From Pseudomonas sp. PDM15 (lineage in GTDB: Bacteria > Pseudomonadota > Gammaproteobacteria > Pseudomonadales > Pseudomonadaceae): DNA of 64,000 bases. How positions within the stretch are numbered: position 1 is the first letter of the stretch; each line of letters starts with the position of its first letter. The notes beneath the pieces were generated by a model that saw nothing but the letters and a program-made list of their open reading frames with translations, was not told the origin of the DNA and did not search any database. The position numbers were made by a program, and so were the translations under genes. Shown piece after piece: positions 24,452 to 32,922 of the stretch. Location: contig NZ_JACVAA010000001.1 in assembly GCF_014851565.1 (NCBI RefSeq), positions 744,001 through 808,000 on the forward strand, given 5' to 3'.

Positions 24452-25315
24452 ATGGTCGATGCCGTGCAGTTCGCCGATGGTAAGTTCCATTGCCCGGTCA
24501 CCCTCTACTCCGCCGATCCCGCGGCCGCGCACACCCTGGTGGTGCTGCCGGCGCTGGGCGTTACCGCGCGCAAGTACGAAGGCCTGGCTCAGCGCCTGGT
24601 GGCGGCCGGATACAACGTGCTGGTGGCCGACTGGCCGGGGCAGGGCGAGAGCCAGCCGCGGCCCAATCGGCGTTTCGACTACGGCTACCGGCAACTGGTG
24701 GAGGAGTTCCTGCCCAAGCTGATCGTCCTGGCCCAGCGCCATTTCCCCCAGGCCGCGCCGGTGTTGCTCGGGCATAGCCTGGGCGGACACATCGCCACGC
24801 TCTACGCTGCGGCCCATCCGGACAGCCCGGTACCGGTGGTGGGCGTGGCCTGCGGCAATATCCACTACCGCCACTGGAGCGGCCTGGGCAAGCTGCTCAC
24901 GCCCAGCGTGGCGCTGCTGTTCGGCCTGATCGTCAATGTGCTCGGCTATCTACCGGGGCGGCGCCTGGGTTTCGGTGGCCATGAGGCGCGTTCGTTGATG
25001 CAGGACTGGGGTTGGGTGGCCTTCAGCGGCCACTACCGCCATCTGGGCCTGCCGCTGGCGCCGGCGCCGCGTAGCCGGGTGGCCTCGCTGTATATCCAGA
25101 TGGAGGGCGACCAGTTCGCTCCGCCGGCCTCCACCCTGGGCCTGGCCGAGCTGATCCAGGCGCAGCCGCATATCGAGCAGCTGGCATCGCCGCGCCCGCC
25201 ACAAGAAAATCCGCACAGCGCCTGGCTGAAGGCACCGCAGAGCGTGGTCGACTGCGTCGACGGCTGGCTGCGGCGCTTGCAAGGCGTCAGTGCGGGATCA
25301 GCAGAAGCAGGGTGA
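24452..25315 (+). CDS. Alpha/beta hydrolase (serine hydrolase)
   Basis: 287 residues. Nucleophile elbow GHSLGGH (Ser about 109), preceded by the LVVLPALGV oxyanion strand and VLVADWPGQGES. The lid/C-terminal part is hydrophobic in places (VALLFGLIVNVLGYL). A cytoplasmic esterase/lipase-like enzyme, substrate unknown. ATG at 24452 follows AGGAGAAACACC. Its end overlaps the convergent MAPEG gene by 29 bases. Confidence 0.8.
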   Translation: MVDAVQFADGKFHCPVTLYSADPAAAHTLVVLPALGVTARKYEGLAQRLVAAGYNVLVADWPGQGESQPRPNRRFDYGYRQLVEEFLPKLIVLAQRHFPQAAPVLLGHSLGGHIATLYAAAHPDSPVPVVGVACGNIHYRHWSGLGKLLTPSVALLFGLIVNVLGYLPGRRLGFGGHEARSLMQDWGWVAFSGHYRHLGLPLAPAPRSRVASLYIQMEGDQFAPPASTLGLAELIQAQPHIEQLASPRPPQENPHSAWLKAPQSVVDCVDGWLRRLQGVSAGSAEAG

Positions 25316-25661
25316 CCGCCAGCAACACCAGCATGGTCAGCGCGTGGCTGGCCTGGCGCAGCAGCAGGATGCGGGCGAACAGGCCGGTGCAGTAGAGCAG
25401 GCGCAGCATGATGAAGGCGAAGCCGAGGGCGGCGGTCAACGGCCCACCGATCTGGCCGGTCGCCTCGCTGAGATACAGCAGGACGATGAACAGCACCGAC
25501 TGCTCCAGGCTGTTGCCGTGGGCGCGCACGGCCTTGATCAGGTCGGGCTTGCCGCCATCGCCGAAGGCCACCTGATGGCGCATACGCAGGCGCGAGATGT
25601 TGAGTGACAGGCCGATCAGCAGCAGTGCCAGGATGGCGGCGATGTACACGCTGTAGAGCAT
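25287..25661 (-). CDS. MAPEG-family membrane protein
   Basis: 124 residues with four hydrophobic helices. The family signature RxHxNxxE is visible as AVRAHGNSLEQ near residues 46-56. Eukaryotic members are eicosanoid/glutathione enzymes; bacterial ones are mostly uncharacterised. Convergent to the hydrolase, overlapping by 29 bases. No link to the neighbouring nitrate genes is evident. Confidence 0.8.
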   Translation of the reverse strand: MLYSVYIAAILALLLIGLSLNISRLRMRHQVAFGDGGKPDLIKAVRAHGNSLEQSVLFIVLLYLSEATGQIGGPLTAALGFAFIMLRLLYCTGLFARILLLRQASHALTMLVLLAVTLLLLIPH

Positions 25662-25735
25662 GGTGATTCCCCTTGTTGTCGTTGTTCCCCAGCCTAGGCC
25701 CTGCCGCGTTCCCGGAGAAGGGGTAGAAACGACAA

Positions 25736-25756
25736 AGCCCGGCGCGGGGCCGGGCT
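25736..25756 (-). terminator. Terminator-like hairpin after the nrt operon
   Basis: AGCCCGGC pairs with GCCGGGCT around a 5-base loop; on the minus strand it is followed by TTTGTCGTTT. Lies 17 bases beyond the last nrt gene stop. Confidence 0.65.
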
Positions 25757-25772
25757 CGCCGGGTTGCCGGGC

Positions 25773-26564
25773 TCAGGCGGCGGGACGTTGCTGGCGCTGG
25801 TAGAGGAATTCCAGCACTGCCGTGCGGTACTCGTGGTAGCGGCTGTCATTGGCCAGGGCCAGGCGGTCGCGCGGGCGCTCCAGCTCGACCTGGACGATAT
25901 CGCCGATGGTTGCCGCCGGGCCGTTGGTCATCATCACGATGCGGTCCGACAGCAGCACCGCCTCGTCCACGTCGTGGGTCACCATCACCACGGTGCTGTG
26001 GGTCTCGCCGACGATGCGCAGCAGCTCGTCCTGCAGGTGGGCGCGGGTCAGCGCGTCCAACGCGCCGAACGGCTCGTCCATCAGCAGCACCTTGGGCTCC
26101 ATGGCCAGCGCGCGGGCGATGCCGACGCGCTGTTTCATGCCACCGGAGATCTCGTTGGGGTGCTTGTGCGTGGCATGGTCGAGGCCGACCATGTGCAGCG
26201 CGGCGGCCGTGCGTTCCTTGAGCTGGGCCTTGGTCTCCTTGGTGCCGAACACCCGCTCCACCGCCAGGTGGACGTTGCCGAAGCAGGTCATCCAGGGCAG
26301 CAGACTGTGGTTCTGGAACACCACGGCGCGTTCCGGGCCGGGGCCGTCGATCTCGCGACCGTTGCAGATCAAACCGCCCTCGCTGGCCTCCAGCAGGCCG
26401 GCGATCAGGTTGAGCACGGTGGATTTGCCGCAGCCGGAGTGGCCGATCAGCGAGACGAACTCGCCCTTGGCGATGCTCAGGTTGACGTCGGCCAGGGCCT
26501 GGAAGCGGCCTTTCTTGGTATCGAAGTGTTTGCTGACGCCGGTCAGCTCGACGAACTTGTCCAT
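25773..26564 (-). CDS. nrtC: Nitrate ABC transporter, ATP-binding subunit
   Basis: 263 residues. Walker A GHSGCGKST, Q-loop VFQNHSLLPW, signature ISGGMKQRVGIARAL, Walker B VLLMDEPFGALD, and switch His in VTHDVDEAVLLSD. It lacks the C-terminal NrtA-like extension of cyanobacterial NrtC. Together with nrtA and nrtB it forms an importer for nitrate (the group also covers cyanate, bicarbonate and sulfonates). The ANTAR leader of the operon and nearby nasST point to nitrate. Last gene of the operon; 10 bases after nrtB. Confidence 0.88.
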   Translation of the reverse strand: MDKFVELTGVSKHFDTKKGRFQALADVNLSIAKGEFVSLIGHSGCGKSTVLNLIAGLLEASEGGLICNGREIDGPGPERAVVFQNHSLLPWMTCFGNVHLAVERVFGTKETKAQLKERTAAALHMVGLDHATHKHPNEISGGMKQRVGIARALAMEPKVLLMDEPFGALDALTRAHLQDELLRIVGETHSTVVMVTHDVDEAVLLSDRIVMMTNGPAATIGDIVQVELERPRDRLALANDSRYHEYRTAVLEFLYQRQQRPAA

Positions 26565-26574
26565 GGCGGTCTCC

Positions 26575-27432
26575 TTAGCTCGCGTAGTCGAAGCGCTTGG
26601 CCAGCAGGAGCAGGGCCTGCTCCAGGGCCAGGCCGACCAGGCCGACGATGATGATGGCGATGAGGATGTGTTCGACGTTGAGGTTGTTCCACTCGTCCCA
26701 CACCCAGAAGCCCAGACCGGTGCCGCCGGTGAGCATCTCCGCGGCGACTATCACCAGCCAGGCCACGCCGATGGCCAGGCGGATGCCGGTCATCAGATGC
26801 GGCAGCACGGCGGGGAAGAGGATGCGCGTGAGTACCTTGAACTCCGAGAGCTTGAGCACGCGGGCCACGTTCAAATAGTCCTGCGGCACGCTGGCCACAC
26901 CGGCGGCGGTGTTGAGGATGATCGGCCAGATCGAGCTGATGAAGATCACCCAAATCGAGGCCGGACCGGCGGCCTCGAATACCAGCAGGCCGATCGGCAG
27001 CCAGGCCAGCGGCGATACCGGGCGCAGCAGGCTGATGATCGGCGAGAGCATGTTGGCCAGGAAGGCGAAGCGGCCGATGGCAAAGCCCAGCGGAATGCCG
27101 ATCAGCGCCGCCAGGCCGAAGCCCAGGCCGACCCGACCGAGTGAGTGCAGGATGTTCCAGCCGATGCCCATGTCGTTGGGGCCGTTGTCGTAGAACGGAT
27201 CGGCGAACAATTCGACGGCCGAGTGCCAGGTCGATAGCGGCCCCGGCAGGCCTTCGCTGCGCGCCGCGATCAGCGCCCAGACGCCAATGAACAGGGCGAT
27301 GCCGAGCAGCGGCGGGATGCTCGCCTTGAGCAGGTTGTTGAGGATCTCCACGCCCGGCGATGCCGGGCGCGGAGCCACGCTGGGCGCGGCGGTGCTCGCC
27401 ACCGGGAGTGGCGTTTTCAATGGGGCGTTCAT
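26575..27432 (-). CDS. nrtB: Nitrate ABC transporter, permease subunit
   Basis: 285 residues from the ATG at 27432 (GGAGG five bases upstream; a GTG six bases earlier lies inside that site). An N-terminal cytoplasmic stretch of about 40 residues precedes five to six membrane helices. The ABC-permease EAA region is seen around EAAGPASIWVIFI and SVPQDYLNVARVLKLS. Partner of nrtA and nrtC; 14 bases separate it from nrtA. Confidence 0.87.
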   Translation of the reverse strand: MNAPLKTPLPVASTAAPSVAPRPASPGVEILNNLLKASIPPLLGIALFIGVWALIAARSEGLPGPLSTWHSAVELFADPFYDNGPNDMGIGWNILHSLGRVGLGFGLAALIGIPLGFAIGRFAFLANMLSPIISLLRPVSPLAWLPIGLLVFEAAGPASIWVIFISSIWPIILNTAAGVASVPQDYLNVARVLKLSEFKVLTRILFPAVLPHLMTGIRLAIGVAWLVIVAAEMLTGGTGLGFWVWDEWNNLNVEHILIAIIIVGLVGLALEQALLLLAKRFDYAS

Positions 27433-27446
27433 GCTCACCTCCGAAC

Positions 27447-28730
27447 TCAGGCTTTGATCGCGAAGGACGCGGCGTAGGCGGCCGGGTTGCTGCCGTCCCA
27501 GACCTTGCCGTCGATCAGCGTGCTACTGCGCAGCGGGCTGCTCGGCACGGCGATGCCCAAGGCCCCGGCGGCCTCGGCGTAGAGCTTGGTCTGGTTGACC
27601 TGGGCGGCCAGGCCGGCGTAGTCCGGGTCATCCTTGATCAGGCCCCAGCGTTTGAACTGGGTGAGGAACCACATGGCGTCGGAGTGATACGGGAAGTTCA
27701 CGCTGCCGTTCTTGCAGAAGGCCATGGCGTGCTGGTCTTCCCAGCTGTTGCCGAGGCCGTCCTCGTAGTGGCCGAGGAAGCGCTGCTCGATGACTTCGGC
27801 CGGCGCGTTGACGTAGGCCTTGCCGGAAATCAGCTTGGCGGTGGCCTTCTTGTTCTCGGCGCTGGCTTCGATGAAGCGGCTGGCGTCGAGGATGGCCATC
27901 ACCAGGGCGCGGGCAGTGTTGGGGTTCTGCTCGACGAACTCGCGGGAGCAGCCCAGCACCTTCTCCGGATGGTCGGCCCAGATCTGCTGGGTGGTGGTGG
28001 CGGTGAAGCCGATCTTGTCGAAGATCGCCCGCGCGCCCCAGGGCTCGCCGACGCAGAAGCCGTCCATGTTGCCGACGCGCATGTTGGCGACCATCTGCGG
28101 TGGCGGCACGGTAATGGTCTTGACGTCGGTGAAGGGATTGATGCCGTGGCTGGCCAGCCAGTAGTACAGCCACATGGCGTGGGTGCCGGTGGGGAAAGTC
28201 TGGGCGAAGGTCAGCGGGTTGCCGCCCTTCTTGATATGCGCGGCCAGTTGCGCGCCGGTGGTGACGCCGGCTTCCTTGAGCTGCTTGGAGAGGGTGATGG
28301 CCTGGCCGTTCTGGTTCAGGCCCATGAGCACCGCCATGTCCTTCTGCGGGCCGGCGACGCCGAGCTGGGAGCTGTACATCATGCCGTAAAGCACGTGGGA
28401 GGCATCCAGCTCGCCGGTGTTGAGCTTGTCGCGCACGCCGGCCCAGGAGGCTTCCTTGCTCGGGGTGATGGTTAGGCCGTACTTGGCGGCGAAGCCCTGG
28501 GTGGCGGCGACCACCACCGAAGCGCAGTCGGTCAGCGGGATAAAGCCGATCTTCAGCGCGGCCTTTTCTGGTGCATCGGAGCCGGCGGCATAGGCCGCAC
28601 TGCGCAGGAAGCCGGGCGCGGACAGGCCGAGGGCGGCGATACCGCCGACGGTGCCGGCGACGGCGATGGACTGCTTGAGGAAGTTGCGGCGGCTGGTATC
28701 GACCGGCTTGTTCGAATCACGATCACTCAT
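27447..28730 (-). CDS. nrtA: Nitrate ABC transporter, periplasmic binding protein
   Basis: 427 residues. N-terminal twin-arginine signal (SRRNFLKQSIAVAG), then the NrtA/NasS fold: KIGFIPLTDCASVVVAATQGF, FPTGTHAMWLYYWLASHGI, MRVGNMDGFCVGEPWG. Exported folded and probably co-operating with NrtB/C. It is paralogous to nasS at 33522-34736, which lacks a signal. The gene is preceded by a leader with tandem hexaloops and a terminator, and by a sigma-54 promoter, so expression should need nitrogen limitation and nitrate. Confidence 0.9.
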   Translation of the reverse strand: MSDRDSNKPVDTSRRNFLKQSIAVAGTVGGIAALGLSAPGFLRSAAYAAGSDAPEKAALKIGFIPLTDCASVVVAATQGFAAKYGLTITPSKEASWAGVRDKLNTGELDASHVLYGMMYSSQLGVAGPQKDMAVLMGLNQNGQAITLSKQLKEAGVTTGAQLAAHIKKGGNPLTFAQTFPTGTHAMWLYYWLASHGINPFTDVKTITVPPPQMVANMRVGNMDGFCVGEPWGARAIFDKIGFTATTTQQIWADHPEKVLGCSREFVEQNPNTARALVMAILDASRFIEASAENKKATAKLISGKAYVNAPAEVIEQRFLGHYEDGLGNSWEDQHAMAFCKNGSVNFPYHSDAMWFLTQFKRWGLIKDDPDYAGLAAQVNQTKLYAEAAGALGIAVPSSPLRSSTLIDGKVWDGSNPAAYAASFAIKA

Positions 28731-28751
28731 GGGGTAATTCCTTGCATGGGC

Positions 28752-28860
28752 AAATAAAAACGGCGGCCGCCAGAGCTCCCGATGGGGGAGGGAACCCTGA
28801 CGGACGCCGTTGTCCGTGATCCGCGGCTCACCGCCGTTGGTGTGCTGCGCTGGAATCTAC
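28752..28860 (-). promoter_or_regulatory. ANTAR-type (NasT) antitermination leader of nrtABC
   Basis: On the minus strand two hairpins each present the hexaloop AACGGC, with A at loop position 1 and G at 4. Hairpin 1 is 28826-28845 (loop 28833-28838), hairpin 2 is 28800-28817 with a perfect 6-bp stem ACGGAC/GTCCGT. A terminator follows: 14-base arms 28797-28810 and 28760-28773 with one mismatch, then a U-rich run at 28752-28760. Hairpin 2 shares bases with the terminator 5' arm, so the two are mutually exclusive. This is the known architecture of ANTAR RNA targets. Confidence 0.9.
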
Positions 28861-28870
28861 GGGGACTTTT

Positions 28871-28885
28871 GCAAGGGGCTTGCCA
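28871..28885 (-). promoter_or_regulatory. Sigma-54 promoter of nrtABC
   Basis: On the minus strand TGGCAAG-CCCC-TTGC matches the -24/-12 consensus TGGCACG-N4-TTGC with one change and exact GG-GC spacing. The predicted start near 28860 is just ahead of the ANTAR hairpins. A 7-bp inverted repeat (ATTCGCT 28897-28903, AGCGAAT 28922-28928) lies just upstream and might bind an activator, but does not look like an NtrC box. Confidence 0.85.
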
Positions 28886-29092
28886 GGTTTTCCCGAATTC
28901 GCTCACGCGAGCATCACGGAAAGCGAATCAGGGGTTTTGAGCAAGGAGAGAGTGTTTTCGAATCAGTAACTTAGCCGAAGCAGAGAAACATGATGGAGAG
29001 CGCCGGCCAATGATCGCGTAGGGGTGGAACTGCACCGTGCGGGGGCCGTACCCGCACGATCATGAGCGCTTTTGGTTCGGTGAGGCGTTGTT

Positions 29093-29404
29093 TCAGACGC
29101 GCTGACGCTGAGCCTCCTCGACGTATTCCTTGAGCCAGCGCAGCACCTCCACCGCCTCCCAGCGGCCGGGATCGAACAGGGCATAAGCCTGGCCCTGGTA
29201 GCCCACCACATCCACCTGGCGGTGATACCCGGCGCGCTGCAGCAGGGCCTCGATCTCGGCGAAGCAGGTGTTGAAGTGCACGCGCTTGAACGGGGTCTTG
29301 CTGCCGGTGACCAGGCCCTCCAGGCGCAGCTCGTCCACAGTGGTGCGGATGCTCTCCAGAGACATCTGGTTCACTTTGTTCTTCAGCTGCAGTACATCCA
29401 GCAT
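29093..29404 (-). CDS. Conserved-looking hypothetical protein
   Basis: 103 residues from the ATG at 29404, with AAGGAGAT upstream. Soluble, alpha/beta composition: MLDVLQLKNKVNQMSLESI, KTPFKRVHFNTCFAEIEALL, and a Trp-containing C-terminus (WEAVEVLRWLKEYVEEA). I do not recognise the family. It is transcribed in the same direction as nrtABC, about 230 bases upstream of their sigma-54 promoter, so it is probably separate. A CTGTAC...GTACAG inverted repeat (29453-29486) lies in the divergent promoter region. Confidence 0.65.
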   Translation of the reverse strand: MLDVLQLKNKVNQMSLESIRTTVDELRLEGLVTGSKTPFKRVHFNTCFAEIEALLQRAGYHRQVDVVGYQGQAYALFDPGRWEAVEVLRWLKEYVEEAQRQRV

Positions 29405-29538
29405 GGTCGATCTCCTTGGGTTGCGAGGCCGCAAAAGAGTAAACGAAAAATACTGTACAAATAAACACTACTGGATAATAGTACAGCTCAAGTGCCGTAT
29501 GGATCACCGAAACCGGAGCCGTGACAGGAGCTGCCTAT

Positions 29539-29925
29539 ATGCACCACAAGCTGATGACAATTCTGCTGTTGGCCTTGCTGGCGGGTTGCGCCCAGCCGCA
29601 GCTGGAACAACCCAGGGCCAATGGCGCCTATCTGGTTATCGAGGGCGGCGAGGCCTGGGCCGTGCTGGTGCGAGATGGTAAGCGCGTAGAGGAAGTAGGG
29701 CGGGTGCTCGATGTGGTGCGCCTGCCTGGTCAGAACTCGCTGATCGCCGCCAGCTACGTGATCGACACGCCCAATTGCGGGCGCCTGCAATGGCTGACCG
29801 AGCGTGGCGGCGAAGGTGAAGTGACCCGCCTGGCGCAGAGCAGTGATGAGGCATTGGAGCGACCGGGCTGCATGATCGCCAGCGGTCTGGGCCGTACCTG
29901 GACCGCGCTGGATTACTCCGGTTGA
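29539..29925 (+). CDS. Small putative lipoprotein
   Basis: 128 residues from the ATG at 29539 (AGGAG 8 bases upstream). Lipoprotein signal MHHKLMTILLLALLAGC. The mature part has two further Cys (TPNCGRL and RPGCMI), possibly a disulfide. Function unknown. Followed by a strong bidirectional terminator shared with alaC. Confidence 0.75.
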   Translation: MHHKLMTILLLALLAGCAQPQLEQPRANGAYLVIEGGEAWAVLVRDGKRVEEVGRVLDVVRLPGQNSLIAASYVIDTPNCGRLQWLTERGGEGEVTRLAQSSDEALERPGCMIASGLGRTWTALDYSG

Positions 29926-29943
29926 TGGAAAGCGGCTGATACG

Positions 29944-29979
29944 AAAAGGCCCCGGCGGACTTCTCCGCCGGGGCCTTTT
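29944..29979. terminator. Bidirectional rho-independent terminator
   Basis: Perfect 16-base arms (AAAAGGCCCCGGCGGA / TCCGCCGGGGCCTTTT) with a CTTC tetraloop, between the convergent lipoprotein and alaC genes. Confidence 0.95.
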
Positions 29980-29993
29980 GCATGGCGCCTGGC

Positions 29994-31232
29994 TCAGTCG
30001 ACCTGGGCCTTGCGCGGCTTGCTTGCGGGCGGCTGCAGCAGGCCATCGGCACGGAACATCGCCTTGATGCCGCGAATGGCCTGGCGGGTGCGGTCCTGGT
30101 TTTCGATCAGGGCGAAGCGCACGTGGTCGTCGCCGTAGTCACCGAAGCCCAGGCCCGGCGAGACGCAAACCTTGGCCTCCAGCAGCAGCTTCTTGGCGAA
30201 CTCCAGCGAACCCATGTGGGCGTATGGCTCGGGGATTTTGGCCCAGATGTACATGGAGGCCTTGGGCTTCTCCACCATCCAGCCCGCCTCGTGCAGGCCC
30301 TTGACCAGCATGTTGCGGCGCTGGCGGTACTGCTCGGCGATGTCGCGCACGCACTGCTGGTCGCCTTCCAGGGCGGCGATGGCGGCCACCTGCAACGGAG
30401 TGAAGGTGCCGTAGTCGTGGTAGCTCTTGATCCGCGCCAGGGCGCTCACGAGTTCTTTATTGCCGACCATGAAGCCGATGCGCCAGCCGGCCATGTTGTA
30501 GCTCTTGGACAGGGTGAAGAACTCCACGGCGATGTCTTTGGCGCCTTCCACCTGCATGATCGACGGGGCCTTCCAGCCGTCGTAGACGATGTCGGCATAG
30601 GCCAGGTCGTGGATCACCAGCACGTCGTACTGCTTGGCCAGGGCCACCACCCGCTCGAAGAAGTCCAGCTCCACGCACTGGGCGGTGGGGTTGGAGGGGA
30701 AGCCGAGGATCATCATCTTCGGCTTGGGAATGGCCTCGCGAATGGCCCGCTCCAGCTCGGCGAAGAAGTCCACACCCGGCACCAGCGGTACCGAACGCAC
30801 CTGGGCGCCGGCGATCACCGCGCCGTAGATGTGGATCGGGTAGCTGGGGTTGGGCACCAGCACGGTGTCGCCATGGTCCAGGGTGGCCAGCATCAGGTGC
30901 GCCAGGCCCTCCTTGGAGCCGATGGTGACGATGGCTTCGCTTTCCGGGTCGATCTCCACCTCGTAGCGATCCTTGTACCAGCGCGAGATGGCGCGGCGCA
31001 GGCGCGGGATGCCGCGGGACGTGGAGTAGCCGTGGGTGTCTTCGCGCTGGGCGACCTGCACCAGCTTCTCGACGATATGCGGCGGAGTGGCGCCGTCCGG
31101 ATTGCCCATGCTGAAGTCGATGATGTCCTCGCCACGGCGGCGGGCGGCCATCTTCAGTTCGGCGGTGATATTGAAAACGTAGGGGGGGAGACGATCGATG
31201 CGCGCAAAGCGGCGCTTGGCATTGTCAGCCAT
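29994..31232 (-). CDS. alaC: Alanine-synthesising aminotransferase (AlaC-type)
   Basis: 412 residues from the ATG at 31232 (GAGGAAAGC upstream); a longer frame to 31286 lacks this site. Class I/II PLP aminotransferase: substrate region DFSMGNPDGATPPHIV, GSKEGLAHLM, NPSYPIH, FPSNPTAQ, and the Schiff-base Lys243 in TLSKSYNMAGWRIGF. Very like the E. coli AlaC (YfdZ) group, transferring amino groups from glutamate to pyruvate. No operon partners. The gene symbol is by family resemblance. Confidence 0.82.
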   Translation of the reverse strand: MADNAKRRFARIDRLPPYVFNITAELKMAARRRGEDIIDFSMGNPDGATPPHIVEKLVQVAQREDTHGYSTSRGIPRLRRAISRWYKDRYEVEIDPESEAIVTIGSKEGLAHLMLATLDHGDTVLVPNPSYPIHIYGAVIAGAQVRSVPLVPGVDFFAELERAIREAIPKPKMMILGFPSNPTAQCVELDFFERVVALAKQYDVLVIHDLAYADIVYDGWKAPSIMQVEGAKDIAVEFFTLSKSYNMAGWRIGFMVGNKELVSALARIKSYHDYGTFTPLQVAAIAALEGDQQCVRDIAEQYRQRRNMLVKGLHEAGWMVEKPKASMYIWAKIPEPYAHMGSLEFAKKLLLEAKVCVSPGLGFGDYGDDHVRFALIENQDRTRQAIRGIKAMFRADGLLQPPASKPRKAQVD

Positions 31233-31423
31233 GCTTTCCTCGGAGTACGTAAGCGCCCGGAACCGTCCGAGCGACGCAGGCCACATGCGTGTGGCCTGGG
31301 GCGAAGATAAGGGGCCTGGCCCACCGCTGTCCAGAGCAGTTCGCGGGCAAATCAGCAGTGCAGTCCCTGCCTCCTGATGCCACGCCTAACGGATGGGCAG
31401 CGCTTTCGCGCCGGGCGAGCGGC

Positions 31424-32770
31424 TCAGAGCTGGCGTTTCAGACGCAACAGCAGTTCCGCCAGAGCGTGGACATGCCGATCCTCGGTGCGCCAGGAGCTGA
31501 GGCTCAGGCGGAAGGCCGGGCGCCCCTGCCAGACGGTGGGGCCGAACCAGACCTCGCCAGAGTTCTGCGCTGCCTCGCGAATGGCGGCCGTCTGCTCATC
31601 CGAGTCGCCGCGTACCAGCACCTGGTTGAGCACCACCCGATTGAGTACCTGGTAGCCGCCCGCGCGCAGGGTTTCGGCCAGCTCGCCGGCCTGGCGGATA
31701 TGGCGGTCGATCAGCTCGCGCAGGCCATCGCGGCCGAGGCTGGCCAGCGCCGCCCAGATCGCCACGCCGCGGGCACGACGGGAGAATTCCAGGGTCAGGT
31801 TCTTCTGCGCATCACGGCTTGCGGTGGCATAGGCGGCGTCGCTGTTCATCGACGCGGCCAGCGCATCGGCGTCGCGGCAGATGGCCATGGCGCTGTCGTA
31901 GGGGGTGTTCAGCCACTTGTGGCCATCGGTGGTCCAGCTATCGGCCAGTTCCACGCCCTCGGCCAGCTCGGCCTTCGAGGAGGCCCGGGCCCACAGGCCG
32001 AAGGCGCCGTCGACATGCACCCAGGCGCCGGCTTCGCGGGCCTTGGGGATTAGCTCGGCGAAGCGGTCGAATTCGCCGGTGTTGACCTCGCCGGCCTGCA
32101 GGATCAGCAGGGTGCGCTCGTCCAGCGCCGGCAGGCGTGCCGGGTCGATGCGGCCGTGTTCGTCTACCGGCGCATAGTGCAGGCGGTTCATGCCGAAGCC
32201 GAGCACGCGCAGGGCCTTCTTCACCGTGATGTGGGCGGTTTCGGAGAGCACCACGCGGATTTCCGGGGCGCCCATCAGGCCATCGGCGTCGAAGTCCCAG
32301 CCTTGTCGAGCCAGCAACGTGCGGCGGGCGGCGGAGAGGCAGGCGAGGGTACAGGCGGTGGCGCTGGTGCCGAAGCCCACGGCGCTTTCGCTCGGCAGGC
32401 CCAAGGCCTGGCACACCCAGCGGCCGGCGACTTTCTCCAGGCGATCGGCAACGGGTGAGTTGTCGAAGGATGAGGCGCACTGATCCCACGCCAGCACCAT
32501 GCGCTCGGCGGCCGCGGCGGCCGGCAGGGTGGCGCCGATGACAAAGCCGAAGTAGCGCGGGCCGTTGCTGGTAACCGTGGCCGGTGAGCCTAGCTCATCG
32601 AGCTGCTGTAGCACCCGTTGGGCGTCCTGTCCGGACTCGGGCCAGGGTTGATCGAAGGTGCTTAGCGCAGCGATGGCCTGGTCGTCGGGGTACACCCGGC
32701 GCTGGGCGCTGCCGTCGAGATAGGCGAGGGCGCGGCGGTCGGCCTCGGCCAGCAGCTGGCGTTCGTTCAT
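31424..32770 (-). CDS. PLP-dependent group II amino acid decarboxylase-like protein
   Basis: 448 residues. Group II decarboxylase fold: GPRYFGFVIGATLPAAAAAE, DNSPVADRLEKVAG, GFGTSATACTLACLSAAR, His180 stacking the PLP ring (LSETAHITVKKALRVLG), Asp254 (VHVDGAFG) and Lys285 (TTDGHKWLNTP). The usual DxxHKWLN is DGHKWLN here. Relatives decarboxylate aromatic amino acids, glutamate or diaminobutyrate; substrate cannot be told. Four TACAG direct repeats lie just upstream at 32835-32918. Confidence 0.8.
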   Translation of the reverse strand: MNERQLLAEADRRALAYLDGSAQRRVYPDDQAIAALSTFDQPWPESGQDAQRVLQQLDELGSPATVTSNGPRYFGFVIGATLPAAAAAERMVLAWDQCASSFDNSPVADRLEKVAGRWVCQALGLPSESAVGFGTSATACTLACLSAARRTLLARQGWDFDADGLMGAPEIRVVLSETAHITVKKALRVLGFGMNRLHYAPVDEHGRIDPARLPALDERTLLILQAGEVNTGEFDRFAELIPKAREAGAWVHVDGAFGLWARASSKAELAEGVELADSWTTDGHKWLNTPYDSAMAICRDADALAASMNSDAAYATASRDAQKNLTLEFSRRARGVAIWAALASLGRDGLRELIDRHIRQAGELAETLRAGGYQVLNRVVLNQVLVRGDSDEQTAAIREAAQNSGEVWFGPTVWQGRPAFRLSLSSWRTEDRHVHALAELLLRLKRQL

Positions 32771-32834
32771 GGTTGTGTACTCGGCAGGGGAAGATGGTTC
32801 TTACCCTAGCTGAGTGACACAGCGGGCCGGCAGA

Positions 32835-32918
32835 TACAGGCTCCGGCCGAGTTGAGCATTACAGTGCTGCGATGCTGCTTGAGTGAACCGATACAGTTGC
32901 ATTTGCGGGCAGTACAGT
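32835..32918. promoter_or_regulatory. Four TACAG(T) direct repeats upstream of the decarboxylase
   Basis: TACAG at 32835, TACAGT at 32860, 32892 and 32913, all in the same orientation, spaced 25, 32 and 21 bases, between nasT and the decarboxylase. Spaced direct repeats are the usual form of MocR-type (PLP-binding GntR) operators. No such regulator gene is in the window, so the assignment is inference. Confidence 0.4.
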
Positions 32919-32922
32919 CGCC

